From: a virus | Virus record (IMG/VR): IMGVR_UViG_3300020176_000040 | Coordinates: 1-36,791 of that record | DNA length: 36,791 bases | Reading direction: 5' to 3' (one strand) | Part shown: positions 5,054-13,167 of the stretch, piece by piece | Position numbering within the stretch: the first letter of the stretch is position 1 | Layout: each line of letters starts with the position of its first letter | The notes under the pieces: model-generated | What the model was told of the DNA's origin: nothing | What the model saw: only the letters and a program-made list of their open reading frames with translations | Database searches by the model: none | Made by a program: the position numbers and the translations under genes

Positions 5054-7176
5054 TGGCTGTAAAGGCTGTCAGCATTGAGTATTCGCCTCGCGATGCGTTC
5101 ATGCCATTTCACAACCGCACGCAGCGGTGGGCTTGCCTTGTGGCGCATCGCCGGGCGGGCAAGACGGTTGCAGCGGTCAATGACATCATACGGGCGGCGG
5201 TCACTTGCAAGTCGCCCAACCCGCTTTTTGGCTACATAGCGCCGTACCGCAGTCAGGCCAAGAGCGTGGCTTGGGATTATCTCAAGCGTTTTAGCAAGCC
5301 AATCGCGAAGGCGGCCAATGAAGCGGAATTGCAGATTGATCTGGTCACAGGCGCACGAATTCGGCTTTTCGGCGCTGATAACGCTGATGCTATGCGCGGC
5401 TTGGGCTTTGACGGCATTTTTATGGACGAGTACGGCGATTTTCGTCCTAGCGTTTGGGGTCATGTCATTCGTCCTACGCTGTCTGACAAGCAGGGCTGGG
5501 CCGTGTTTGGCGGCACTCCGAAGGGCAAGAACCAGTTTTGGGACATTTATCAGACTGCCAAGCTAAGTCCGAAGGATTGGTTCCTTTTGAGGCTGACGGC
5601 GACTGACAGCCAGATATTGCCGCAGTCGGAATTGGATGCGGTTAAGTCCCAGATCACGCCTGACCAGTATATGCAGGAATATGAGTGCAGCTTTGAGGCG
5701 GCGATCCTCGGCGCATTCTACGGTGTTGAGATGCGCGAAGCGGCAGACCAGGGCCGCATCAGCGAAGTGCCTTATGACCCGGCTTTGCCGACATATACGG
5801 CGTGGGACTTGGGCTTTCGGGATGACACTGCAATCTGGTGGTATCAGGTAGCCCGCAATGAAATCCACGTTATCGATTATTACGCTGTTTCCGGCGCTAG
5901 TATTTCTGATATTGCTGAAGTTGTTGTCAATAAGCCTTACCATTATGGCAAGCACTACTTGCCGCATGATGCGCGAGCTAAAACTCTTGCTGCTCAAGGC
6001 AAGTCTGTTATTGAGCAGCTGGCTGAATTTCTTGGGTTAGCCAATATTGCCGTTGTGCCTGATCTTGGCGTTCAGGACGGCATCCAGGCTGTGCGTATGA
6101 CGCTGCCCAAAGTCTGGTTTGACGAACTCAAGTGCAATGAGGGCATTGAGGCTCTTAGGCAGTATGAGCGCGAGTTTGACGAAGACAAAAAGGCATTCCG
6201 CGCGGCTCCCAAGCACAATTGGTGCTTTACCGGCGACACAAAGATATTGACACGTTACGGAACGTATCAGATGATGGACCTGCCGTATAGCGGAGAGGTT
6301 CTGACATCATGTGGCTGGAAGCAATACATCAATCCGCGTGTGACGCGGAAAAATGCCCGTCTTGTGGAAGTAACGTTCAAAGACGGTCTTTTGGTGAAAT
6401 GTACGCCGGATCATACATTCAAAACGGAATTCGGTTGGACATCCGCCGAATCCCTAATGCCGGGTACAGTGATCCAATCTTCCTTGATCCCATCACGCAA
6501 TATTTTGACGGCGGCCTATACCGCATTTGGGAAAGCGATAAATACTTTAAGCGCGGCGGCAAATACTTGCATCGAGATGTCTGGAAGGCTGCATTTGGGA
6601 TTATCCCTGATGGGTGCCACATCCATCACAAAGATAGCAACCGCGCCAACAATCGACTCGAAAATCTTGAATGCTTACCTGCCGCAATACATCTTCGCGA
6701 AACGCTCAGGCTATGGCACAAGCGTCATGCAGAGCGGTCTAAAAGTTGGACCAAATGGAAGCGCGAACCAAAAGAATGCCTTGAATGCAAAAATCAATTT
6801 GACGCATTGGTTCGCAAATCTGGACATGCTCAAAAATATTGTTCATCCGCTTGCAAGGTTAAAGCGTACCGCGATAGAGGCGCTGACAAACAGGCGACTG
6901 CTCGTTATAGAGAGCGTCAAAAATCTAAATGAAACGTCTGACGTTTGGTGTTTGACTGTACCGGGCGCAGAAGAATTTTCGCTGTCTAACGGCGCGATAG
7001 TTCACAACTGCTCTCATCCGGCAGATGCATTCAGAATGTTGGCTATTGCATGGCGCGGAGAAGTTGCGCCGAAAGTTATGGCAAGCGAGCGCCCACTGAT
7101 TGTGGGCAAAGGTAACACGGCCACATTGAATGATATGTGGGCATCACAGAAGACAAAGAGAAGGGCTAGACTATGA
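5053..7176 (+). CDS. terL: Terminase large subunit interrupted by an intein
   Basis: The large terminase is the ATP-driven motor that packs phage DNA into the prohead and cuts it with an RNase H-like nuclease. The 707-residue precursor has a Walker A-like HRRAGKT (32-38) and a Walker B FMDE (catalytic D125-E126). Nuclease acidic residues are at WD252, HD306 and, after the intein, HPAD658. Residues 391-652 are an intein, and its removal gives a 445-residue enzyme, a normal size. The insertion lies between Trp390 and Cys653, directly before the last nuclease motif, so the unspliced protein should lack a complete nuclease site. The next gene starts inside its stop codon (ATGA). Confidence 0.93.
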   Translation: MAVKAVSIEYSPRDAFMPFHNRTQRWACLVAHRRAGKTVAAVNDIIRAAVTCKSPNPLFGYIAPYRSQAKSVAWDYLKRFSKPIAKAANEAELQIDLVTGARIRLFGADNADAMRGLGFDGIFMDEYGDFRPSVWGHVIRPTLSDKQGWAVFGGTPKGKNQFWDIYQTAKLSPKDWFLLRLTATDSQILPQSELDAVKSQITPDQYMQEYECSFEAAILGAFYGVEMREAADQGRISEVPYDPALPTYTAWDLGFRDDTAIWWYQVARNEIHVIDYYAVSGASISDIAEVVVNKPYHYGKHYLPHDARAKTLAAQGKSVIEQLAEFLGLANIAVVPDLGVQDGIQAVRMTLPKVWFDELKCNEGIEALRQYEREFDEDKKAFRAAPKHNWCFTGDTKILTRYGTYQMMDLPYSGEVLTSCGWKQYINPRVTRKNARLVEVTFKDGLLVKCTPDHTFKTEFGWTSAESLMPGTVIQSSLIPSRNILTAAYTAFGKAINTLSAAANTCIEMSGRLHLGLSLMGATSITKIATAPTIDSKILNAYLPQYIFAKRSGYGTSVMQSGLKVGPNGSANQKNALNAKINLTHWFANLDMLKNIVHPLARLKRTAIEALTNRRLLVIESVKNLNETSDVWCLTVPGAEEFSLSNGAIVHNCSHPADAFRMLAIAWRGEVAPKVMASERPLIVGKGNTATLNDMWASQKTKRRARL
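6292..6298 (+). promoter_or_regulatory. Shine-Dalgarno for the nested HNH gene
   Basis: GGAGAGG sits 10 nt before the ATG at 6309, inside the intein codons for Gly-Glu-Val. It is the strongest ribosome binding signal near the nested frame and favours independent initiation. Confidence 0.5.
6309..6932 (+). CDS. HNH endonuclease nested out of frame in the intein
   Basis: A 207-residue protein read in the -1 frame relative to the terminase and lying entirely inside the intein DNA. The core is an HNH nuclease of HNH_3 type. LHRDVW (H88) and CHIHHKDSNRANNRLENLE (H106-H107, N115, N119) form the beta-beta-alpha-metal active site. A C-terminal treble of cysteines (C157, C160, C178, C182) forms a zinc-binding unit, followed by a basic tail for DNA contact. 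The nuclease proper (about 61-207) coincides with the featureless intein linker. Residues 1-55 overlap the conserved intein blocks and look less natural, so a start at M31 (6399) is possible. Likely role: cut intein-free terminase alleles and spread the element (inference). Confidence 0.85.
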   Translation: MWLEAIHQSACDAEKCPSCGSNVQRRSFGEMYAGSYIQNGIRLDIRRIPNAGYSDPIFLDPITQYFDGGLYRIWESDKYFKRGGKYLHRDVWKAAFGIIPDGCHIHHKDSNRANNRLENLECLPAAIHLRETLRLWHKRHAERSKSWTKWKREPKECLECKNQFDALVRKSGHAQKYCSSACKVKAYRDRGADKQATARYRERQKSK

Positions 7177-7496
7177 GCGGCGTTAATAATCCTTATAGGT
7201 ATCAGTATGAGCATGTGGGCGTGTCACAGACTGCCCAGGTGCTTGGCGGGACGGGCGCGGTAGGCGACTACCTGCATCGCATCGTTTGCACTGTCAGCAC
7301 GGCGGCGACGAGCCTTGTGCAGGTTGTTGATGGCAGCGGAGCGGGCGTTCTCACGCATACCGTTCTGCCCAATAACGTGGGCGGCGGTGTTGGCGTTTAC
7401 AACATTGAACTCAATGCTGTGTCGGCTAATGGCGCGTGGAAGATCACGACCGGCGCTGGCGTTGAAGTCATGGCTGTCGGCATCTTCAGTGCGTAA
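7173..7496 (+). CDS. Hypothetical virion-region protein
   Basis: A 107-residue protein predicted mostly beta, rich in Val, Gly, Ala and Thr (TVSTAATSLVQVVDGSGAGVLTHTVLPNNVGGG). This composition is typical of small phage capsid-associated or decoration proteins. It starts within the terminase stop codon (ATGA), so it belongs to the packaging/head operon. No family is recognised; a structural role is inferred from composition and position. Confidence 0.65.
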   Translation: MSGVNNPYRYQYEHVGVSQTAQVLGGTGAVGDYLHRIVCTVSTAATSLVQVVDGSGAGVLTHTVLPNNVGGGVGVYNIELNAVSANGAWKITTGAGVEVMAVGIFSA

Positions 7497-7505
7497 GGCA
7501 TACCA

Positions 7506-7793
7506 ATGACCGCAGCTTGGACACGCAGCGAAGGCAAGAACCCCCAAGGCGGTTTAAACGCCAAGGGCCGTGCGTCTTATCATGCCCAGACTGGCGGGAC
7601 ATTGAAGCCGCCCGTCAAGTCTGGCGATAATCCGCGCCGCGCGTCATTTCTGGCTCGCATGGGCAATATGCCAGGGCCTATGGAAAAAAACGGCAAGCCT
7701 ACCCGCCTCGCATTGGCGCTCAAGGCTTGGGGCGCGTCCAGCAAGGCAGATGCCAAGTCCAAGGCTGCCGCAATCTCTCATCGTAACAAGTAA
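7506..7793 (+). CDS. Small basic protein, DUF6321-like
   Basis: A 95-residue, strongly basic protein. The opening AWTRSEGKNPQGGLNAKGRASY and the later RRASFLARMGNM match, from memory, a widespread small phage family (DUF6321) found among head and packaging genes. Function is unknown; the positive charge suggests contact with DNA or with an acidic capsid surface. It carries one of the seven GTTTAAAC octamers (7552-7559), at which Leu is encoded by TTA. Confidence 0.7.
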   Translation: MTAAWTRSEGKNPQGGLNAKGRASYHAQTGGTLKPPVKSGDNPRRASFLARMGNMPGPMEKNGKPTRLALALKAWGASSKADAKSKAAAISHRNK

Positions 7794-7802
7794 GGAAACA
7801 CC

Positions 7803-8093
7803 ATGCCTATCGACCCACAGAGAATGGCTGCCATTCTGCAGCGCGTACAGTTGGCCCGTCAGGGCGGCGCTGGCGGCCCGCCTCCCAGCGGCCCAATGGG
7901 CGGCCCCCCGCCTGGAATGCCGCCGCAGGGCGCTCCGCAGGGCGTTCCCATGCAGATTCAGGGCGTCATGTCACCTATGCCGGGTGGTCCGCAGGGCGGC
8001 CCGCCTCCGGCTGCTCCGTTTGGTGGCCCCGGTGGTCCGCAGGGCTTGCCTCAGCGTCCCATGATGCCGCCTGGTGGAATGCCGCCGCGTTAA
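7803..8093 (+). CDS. Pro/Gly-rich low-complexity protein
   Basis: A 96-residue protein with a short helical start (MPIDPQRMAAILQRVQLARQ) followed by about 75 residues almost entirely of Pro, Gly, Gln, Met and Ala in PP-G-M-PP and GGP-QG patterns. It is probably disordered. AAGGAA lies upstream at good spacing, and the portal gene follows 23 nt later. It may be a minor virion or assembly factor; no family is recognised. Confidence 0.6.
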   Translation: MPIDPQRMAAILQRVQLARQGGAGGPPPSGPMGGPPPGMPPQGAPQGVPMQIQGVMSPMPGGPQGGPPPAAPFGGPGGPQGLPQRPMMPPGGMPPR

Positions 8094-8115
8094 TACGTTA
8101 TTAAGGAATTAGACG

Positions 8116-10422
8116 ATGGCCTTGGAAAAAGTCGATTCGACCGTCCAGAAGCTGCTGACTGGCATTCATGCGTACAACGCTGAATTCAAGAAGTGGGAAG
8201 CGCGTACTACAAAGATCATTCGCCGTTACCGGGATGACCAGAATACCGGCACCGGGATGACCAATGATGCCGCGCGGTTCAATATCCTCTGGTCCAACGT
8301 CCAGACACTAGTTCCGGCTGTGTATGCCCGTCTGCCCAAGGCCGATGTTTCCCGGCGCTTTGGCGATAATGACCCCGTTGGCCGCGTTGCGTCTTTGCTG
8401 ATTGAGCGGGCGCTTGATTACGAAATTGAGCATTATCCTGATTTTCGTTCAGCCATGCGTCATTCAGTTGAGGATCGGTTCCTTGGCGGGCGCGGCGTGT
8501 CGTGGGTGCGCTATGACCCGCATATCAAACAACAGGACGTACCCGAAGATGGTTACCAAATCACCGAAGACATCGAAGAAGGCGAAGCCAAAGAAGAAGG
8601 CGGCGATGTCCACAATCAAACCGCTGGAAACGATGGCCCCCCTGAAGAAATTGACTACGAGTGCGCCCCCACAGATTACGTTCATTGGCGGGATTTTGGA
8701 CATTCTTGTGCGCGTACTTGGGAAGAAGTAACCCAGGTCTGGCGCTGGGTTTATATGTCCAAGGAAGCCGTTGCGGAGCGGTTTGGCAAAAAGATTGCCA
8801 AGAAGATTCCGTTCAATAGCAGCCCGGACGGTCTGACCAAATACGGCCAGCGCGAAAAGCCCAATGACAAGGCCAAGATTTGCGAACTGTGGGACAAGGA
8901 AACCGGCAAGGTTTACTGGCTCATGGAAAACTGGGTCGATTTGCTGGATGAGCGCGACGACCCGCTTGGCCTTGAAGGCTTCTTTCCGTGCGCCAAGCCC
9001 CTGTTTGCCACGACAACGAGCGATAGCCTTGTTCCGGTGCCTGATTTCATTCTGTATCAGGATCAGGCCAATGAACTCGACATTCTGACTGACCGCATTG
9101 ATGGTCTGGTCAAATCCCTGCGCGTCCGTGGTGTGTACGATGCTTCTCAGCCCGCACTGCAGCGTTTGTTGACGGAAGGGGACAACAATACGTTGATCCC
9201 CGTCGATAAATGGATGGCCTTCAGTGAGAAGGGTGGGTTGAAGGGGTCCATTGACCTTCTCCCCATTGAGACTTTGGCCTCCGCGCTTATCAATTGCTAT
9301 CAGGCTCAATCCAACATCAAGGGGCAGATTTATGAAATCACGGGCATTTCAGACATTCTGCGCGGCGCTGGCGCGGCTTCTGAATCCGCCACGGCCCAAC
9401 AGCTTAAAGGACAATATGCTGGCCTGCGACTGCGAGCTATGCAGGAGAGCGTTGCACTCTTTGCGAGCGAACTACTCCGACTGAAGGCGCAGATTATCTG
9501 CACCAAGTTCCAACCTGAAACTATCCTTCATCTAGCTGCGGCTGAACAAATGTCGCCTGCAGATCAGCAGATGATCCCGCAAGCCTTGCAACTGATAAAG
9601 GATAGCCCACTCCGTTCGTTCCGCATCCAAGTCGCTGCCGATAGCCTTGTTCAGCTTGACGAAAACCAGAACAAGCAGGACCGCGTTGAGTTTCTGACGG
9701 CGTTCAGCAACTTCCTGCGCGAAGCTGTCCCGGCTGGTCAGGCATCGCCGGAAATGGTGCCGATGCTTATGGACGTTATGAAGTTTGGCATTGGAGGGTT
9801 TAAACAGGCTCAGACCATTGAAGGGTCGATTGACGCTGCATTGCAGCAGATGGTTCAGGCCAGCGCCCAAAAGGCTCATAACCCGCAGCCCAGCCCTGAA
9901 ATGATGAAGATTCAGGCTCAGCAGCAGACTGAACAGGCCAAGGTACAGGCTGATGTTCAGAGCCAGCAGGCTCGCGCCCAGGCTGACATGCAGATTGAGC
10001 AGATGAAAGCCCAGATGGAAGCGCAAATGGAAAGTCAGCGCCAACAGCATGAGGCCCAGCTTAAAATGCAGGAATTGGCCGCCAAGGAACAGTTTGACCG
10101 CTGGAAGACTGAACTTGAGGCTGCAACCAAGGTCATGGTCGCCCGCATTGCCGCCAATCCCGGCATGGATTTGCCCATGATCGAAGCTCAGCAGGCGGCC
10201 ACACAGACCATTACCGAAGACTTGGGCCACAACGTCCGTCAGGCTATGGATCATATGGCCGAAGCCCATAACAACATGGCAAACATGCACGGCGAAGCCA
10301 TGCAGAAGCTCCATGATGTCCTTCAGGCGGCCAGTGCGCCCAAGCGGATCGTGCGTGGTCCCGATGGTCGGGCCGTGGGTGTTGAACCTGTTCCGGCCAT
10401 TCCGCAGGGGATTATGCAGTGA
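8116..10422 (+). CDS. Portal protein (P22-like head-tail connector)
   Basis: The portal forms the dodecameric ring at one capsid vertex through which DNA enters and leaves. At 768 residues this is a long, P22-type portal. The N-terminal region (KKWEARTTKIIRRYRDDQNTG; ILWSNVQTLVPAVYARLPKADV) and the central QANELDILTDRIDGL and ITGISDILRG segments are typical of this superfamily. An acidic insertion lies near 140-170 (EEGEAKEEGGDV). The C-terminal part, about residues 590-690, is a long Gln/Ala/Met-rich coiled coil, comparable to the P22 barrel. The gene carries a good ribosome binding site (AAGGA) and is coupled to the next gene by GTGA. Confidence 0.85.
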   Translation: MALEKVDSTVQKLLTGIHAYNAEFKKWEARTTKIIRRYRDDQNTGTGMTNDAARFNILWSNVQTLVPAVYARLPKADVSRRFGDNDPVGRVASLLIERALDYEIEHYPDFRSAMRHSVEDRFLGGRGVSWVRYDPHIKQQDVPEDGYQITEDIEEGEAKEEGGDVHNQTAGNDGPPEEIDYECAPTDYVHWRDFGHSCARTWEEVTQVWRWVYMSKEAVAERFGKKIAKKIPFNSSPDGLTKYGQREKPNDKAKICELWDKETGKVYWLMENWVDLLDERDDPLGLEGFFPCAKPLFATTTSDSLVPVPDFILYQDQANELDILTDRIDGLVKSLRVRGVYDASQPALQRLLTEGDNNTLIPVDKWMAFSEKGGLKGSIDLLPIETLASALINCYQAQSNIKGQIYEITGISDILRGAGAASESATAQQLKGQYAGLRLRAMQESVALFASELLRLKAQIICTKFQPETILHLAAAEQMSPADQQMIPQALQLIKDSPLRSFRIQVAADSLVQLDENQNKQDRVEFLTAFSNFLREAVPAGQASPEMVPMLMDVMKFGIGGFKQAQTIEGSIDAALQQMVQASAQKAHNPQPSPEMMKIQAQQQTEQAKVQADVQSQQARAQADMQIEQMKAQMEAQMESQRQQHEAQLKMQELAAKEQFDRWKTELEAATKVMVARIAANPGMDLPMIEAQQAATQTITEDLGHNVRQAMDHMAEAHNNMANMHGEAMQKLHDVLQAASAPKRIVRGPDGRAVGVEPVPAIPQGIMQ

Positions 10423-10607
10423 TTACAACGACTAAGGGCGATATGGACGAAGCGTTGCTTGAAAGGCGCGAAGGCCAGTTTGAAGATGACAATGAACTAA
10501 CAAAATGGGTGGAATACTGGGATGGCGATGAAATGGTTCATCGTTCGGTCCATGTGCATCTTAAAAAACCCATGATTTCTTTTTCTGAAATTGGAGGCTT
10601 TTCGTGA
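10419..10607 (+). CDS. Small acidic hypothetical protein
   Basis: A 62-residue protein if started at GTG 10419, which overlaps the portal stop (GTGA), or 54 residues from ATG 10443, which has AAGGG upstream. The sequence (ALLERREGQFEDDNELTKWVEYWDGDEMVHRSVHVHL) is acidic and probably beta. It is coupled to the next gene by GTGA. No function is known. Confidence 0.6.
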   Translation: MITTTKGDMDEALLERREGQFEDDNELTKWVEYWDGDEMVHRSVHVHLKKPMISFSEIGGFS

Positions 10608-11059
10608 GCAATACTCAGGCAATGTGTACGTCCTTTAAGGGCGAAATTCTTTCGGGTATTCATGCACTTGGCACGACCGTTACGCGGGCCGGGACCGGGG
10701 CGGATACAATCAAGGCCGCGCTATACCTGGCTTCGGCCACTATTAGCGCTGCCACTACCGCCTACTCCGCTACGGGCGAAGTAACTGGTACGGGCTATTC
10801 GGCGGGCGGCGTTACTGTCACCAATGCCACGGCACCCACGACCAGCGGCACGACCGGCTATTGGACCCCTTCGGCCAGCATTACCTATACGACCGTCACG
10901 CTGACCACGGCCTTTGATTGCGTTTTGATTTACAATTCGACGCAGAGCAATAAGGCCATTTCGGCTCATACGTTTGGCTCGCAGACCGTGACCGCCGGGA
11001 CGTTTACGCTGACCATGCCGACCAATGACGCAACTAATGCCCTTATTCGCATTGCCTAA
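10604..11059 (+). CDS. Thr/Ala-rich virion-associated protein
   Basis: A 151-residue protein starting at GTG 10604 with TTGGAGG upstream. It is rich in Thr, Ala, Ser and Gly with alternating beta patterns (TRAGTGADTIKAALYLASATISAATTAYSATGEVTGTGYSAGG). Such proteins between portal and scaffold in related phages are usually listed as hypothetical and may be minor capsid or decoration components. It ends coupled to the next gene by TAATG. Confidence 0.65.
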   Translation: MSNTQAMCTSFKGEILSGIHALGTTVTRAGTGADTIKAALYLASATISAATTAYSATGEVTGTGYSAGGVTVTNATAPTTSGTTGYWTPSASITYTTVTLTTAFDCVLIYNSTQSNKAISAHTFGSQTVTAGTFTLTMPTNDATNALIRIA

Positions 11060-11802
11060 TGGCCGCGCAGGGTCCGTGGGACACAGGCACATGGGACACA
11101 GCCCTTTGGGATAGCCTCCCAATCACGGGCAATTCCGCTACGGGTTCGCCCGGCAGCGTCAGCGTAGGCGCAATTACCGTTGCCCTGACGGGCGCAGGAG
11201 CCACGGGGGCGGTCGGGACGGTTACCCCGTCTGATACTAAGGCCCTGACCGGAAACGCCGCCACGGGCGCTGTAGGGACCGCCAGCCCCGTCAATACGAC
11301 AACGCTGACCGGCGCACAGGCCACGGGCGCGGTCGGAACTGTTTTAGAGACTGATGCAGACCTGCTAACTGGCAATGCCGCCACAGGCCAAGTCGGAAGC
11401 GTAGGGTTTGGCGGTGTCACGGTAGCCCTGACAGGGGTTGAAGCTACGGGTGCGGTTGGCAATGTTATTTATGTCCCTGCCCCAATCATCATTGTTGATG
11501 ATACCCATGATGGTGATTACCACAAAAAGCTAAAAAAGCGGTTTGACGAGGAAAATCAAAGGCTTGCAAAAAAGCGCGAAGATATTATTGCCGCTTACGA
11601 ACGTATTGTTGAGGGCAAGCCAGACCTTGCGGAAGAACTTACGGCTGGCTTTGAAGTAATCGACAAGCAAAAAGACAATAAAAATCAAGTATTCGGTCCA
11701 ACAATTGATTTTGATAGATTTATCAAAGACTTGGATCGTGTTGAACGGCTTTGGAATGAATATTTAGAAATGGAAGATGAAGATTTGATGGTGCTTCTAT
11801 GA
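11059..11802 (+). CDS. Repeat protein with LTG-x-ATGAVG units
   Basis: A 247-residue two-part protein. Residues about 20-135 contain six consecutive units of roughly 20 residues built on [L/A]TGxxATGxVG, preceded by a WDTGTWDTALWDS start. The repeats suggest an extended beta structure such as a decoration or fibre-like element. From about residue 140 the sequence changes to a charged helical domain (DGDYHKKLKKRFDEENQRLAKKRED...), and base composition turns AT-rich at the same point. The fusion of a repeat head to a helical tail looks like module swapping. No enzyme motif is seen. Confidence 0.65.
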   Translation: MAAQGPWDTGTWDTALWDSLPITGNSATGSPGSVSVGAITVALTGAGATGAVGTVTPSDTKALTGNAATGAVGTASPVNTTTLTGAQATGAVGTVLETDADLLTGNAATGQVGSVGFGGVTVALTGVEATGAVGNVIYVPAPIIIVDDTHDGDYHKKLKKRFDEENQRLAKKREDIIAAYERIVEGKPDLAEELTAGFEVIDKQKDNKNQVFGPTIDFDRFIKDLDRVERLWNEYLEMEDEDLMVLL

Positions 11803-12152
11803 GCAGATACCGCGCTGTATATGACCGCAAAGGCTTGCTGGCTGAGTATCAGGATGAAGAACTCACATGGGTTCGTGAAGAACTCGACAAGACTAGCAAA
11901 GCAAAGCACCAAATAATGCTTGACATTCAACCGTATAAGAGCATGGTTGACGGCAGTATGATTACTTCGCGTTCTCATCACAGGGAACATTTACGCCGTC
12001 ATAACTGCTTTGAAGTCGGAAATGAGAAAATGGAGCCAAAGGTTCCAACCCCGATGTCAAAGGAAAAACGTAGGCAGATTCTGCGGGAACAGCTTTTTAA
12101 TGTTACCGACAGGGAATGCGACAGAGTTTTAGATCAACTTAGGAGACGATGA
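11799..12152 (+). CDS. Conserved hypothetical phage protein upstream of scaffold
   Basis: A 117-residue basic protein, partly helical, with the stretch YKSMVDGSMITSRSHHREHLRRHNC (about 46-70). That stretch resembles a short conserved phage family usually found near scaffold and coat genes. It overlaps both neighbours by ATGA and shares the AT-rich composition of the preceding gene's 3' half. A head-assembly role is inferred from position only. Confidence 0.65.
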   Translation: MSRYRAVYDRKGLLAEYQDEELTWVREELDKTSKAKHQIMLDIQPYKSMVDGSMITSRSHHREHLRRHNCFEVGNEKMEPKVPTPMSKEKRRQILREQLFNVTDRECDRVLDQLRRR

Positions 12153-13144
12153 ACTTGGACACCCAAGATCAGATCATTCCAGAAGACGACAAGGGCATTG
12201 ACCGTAAAGAACTGCTGGCCCAGCAATTTGACGACATGCAGGCTGACGAACAGCCAGAACCCAAAGAATCCAAGCCCCGCGCTTCCAACGGCAAATTTGT
12301 AGCCAAGGAAGAAGCCGAGCCTGACGAGGCCCCGGCGGTTGAAGAACCCGTCTGGAAGCGCCCGCCTTCCTCCTGGAAACCCGATTATCACGAAGTCTGG
12401 CAGAGTGCCGATCCCCGCCTGCAGGAATACGCCTATCAGCGCGAGCAGGAAATGCGGGCTGGCATTGAGCCGCTGCGGTCCAAAGCCCAGTTTGCCGACC
12501 AGATCAACGAGGCTATTCAGCCTTATATGACCACAATTCAGGGTCTTGGTATTGATGCCCCTCGCGCCATCAAGGCGCTCATGGAGGCAGACCACGCCCT
12601 TCGCTATAGCCCGCCAGAACAGAAACGGGCCTATCTTGCCAATCTGGCAAGTCAGTACGGAATTAATTTGGGTGAAGTCGATCCTTACTCACAGGTGGGA
12701 CCGGTTGACCCAAATTATTATGCTCTCCAGAACGAATTAAACAGCGTTCGCGGCGAGATTATAAGTTTCAAACAGCAGCAGGAACAGGCTGAAAACCAAT
12801 CTCTGCTGGGTGAAATCAATAATTTTGCGACCAAGGCAGAGTATTTTGAAGAAGCGCGTCCGACCATGATTCAGCTCCTACAGAGCGGCGTGGCGGGTAC
12901 GTTAGAAGAAGCCTATGAAAAGGCTATTCGCCTTAACGATGATCTTTTCCAGCAGACCCAGCAACGCTCACAGGCAGAAGCTGCGGCTCAAAAAGCATCA
13001 TCGGCCAATCGGGCTGCGAAAGCGGCTAAGGCGGCAGCGGTTAGCGTCAAAAGTTCCACACCCGGCACCAAGACTACGACCAAAGCGCAAGATAGACGCT
13101 CTATGCTGCTCGAACAATTCGACAGTGTGAACGAGCGTTTTTGA
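12149..13144 (+). CDS. Capsid scaffold protein
   Basis: Scaffold proteins template prohead assembly and leave before DNA is packaged. This 331-residue protein lies directly before the coat gene. It is highly charged, Gln/Glu/Ala-rich and mostly helical, with an acidic disordered N-terminus (about 1-65) and a basic Ala/Lys-rich C-terminus (about 270-320) ending in RRSMLLEQFDSVNERF. Central helices (EAIQPYMTTIQGLGIDAPRAIKALMEADHAL) fit a known phage scaffold pattern. The position, charge layout and length support the call; no protease is visible nearby. Confidence 0.75.
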   Translation: MNLDTQDQIIPEDDKGIDRKELLAQQFDDMQADEQPEPKESKPRASNGKFVAKEEAEPDEAPAVEEPVWKRPPSSWKPDYHEVWQSADPRLQEYAYQREQEMRAGIEPLRSKAQFADQINEAIQPYMTTIQGLGIDAPRAIKALMEADHALRYSPPEQKRAYLANLASQYGINLGEVDPYSQVGPVDPNYYALQNELNSVRGEIISFKQQQEQAENQSLLGEINNFATKAEYFEEARPTMIQLLQSGVAGTLEEAYEKAIRLNDDLFQQTQQRSQAEAAAQKASSANRAAKAAKAAAVSVKSSTPGTKTTTKAQDRRSMLLEQFDSVNERF

Positions 13145-13167
13145 TAAACTGATGAAAGGACTACCCA

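Larger units (their letters stand above)
6223..7008 (+). mobile_element. Intein in the terminase large subunit
   Basis: The 262-residue element begins with Cys391 (CFTGDTKILTRYGT, block A). It has a block B LVKCTPDHTF with T451 and H454, and a block F-like SDVWCLTVPGAEEFSLSNG (629-647) holding D630. It ends in block G AIVHN (His651-Asn652) followed by extein Cys653. This is the complete residue set of a class-1 self-splicing intein. Between blocks B and F lie about 165 residues that in this frame are an undistinguished Leu/Ala/Asn/Ser-rich linker, not an in-frame endonuclease. The same DNA carries a complete HNH gene in another frame. The flanks join as HNW-CSHPADAFR, matching an uninterrupted terminase motif. 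Confidence 0.93.

Noticed and set aside
6223-7008. Sequencing frameshift as the reason for two frames in the intein
   Set aside because: The terminase frame is open from end to end and holds all intein blocks on both sides; no single indel would put the HNH core in frame without destroying blocks F and G, although two compensating errors cannot be fully excluded.
8464-10314. Leftward open frames of 281 and 260 residues
   Set aside because: Both are antisense of the portal gene, without ribosome binding sites or motifs.
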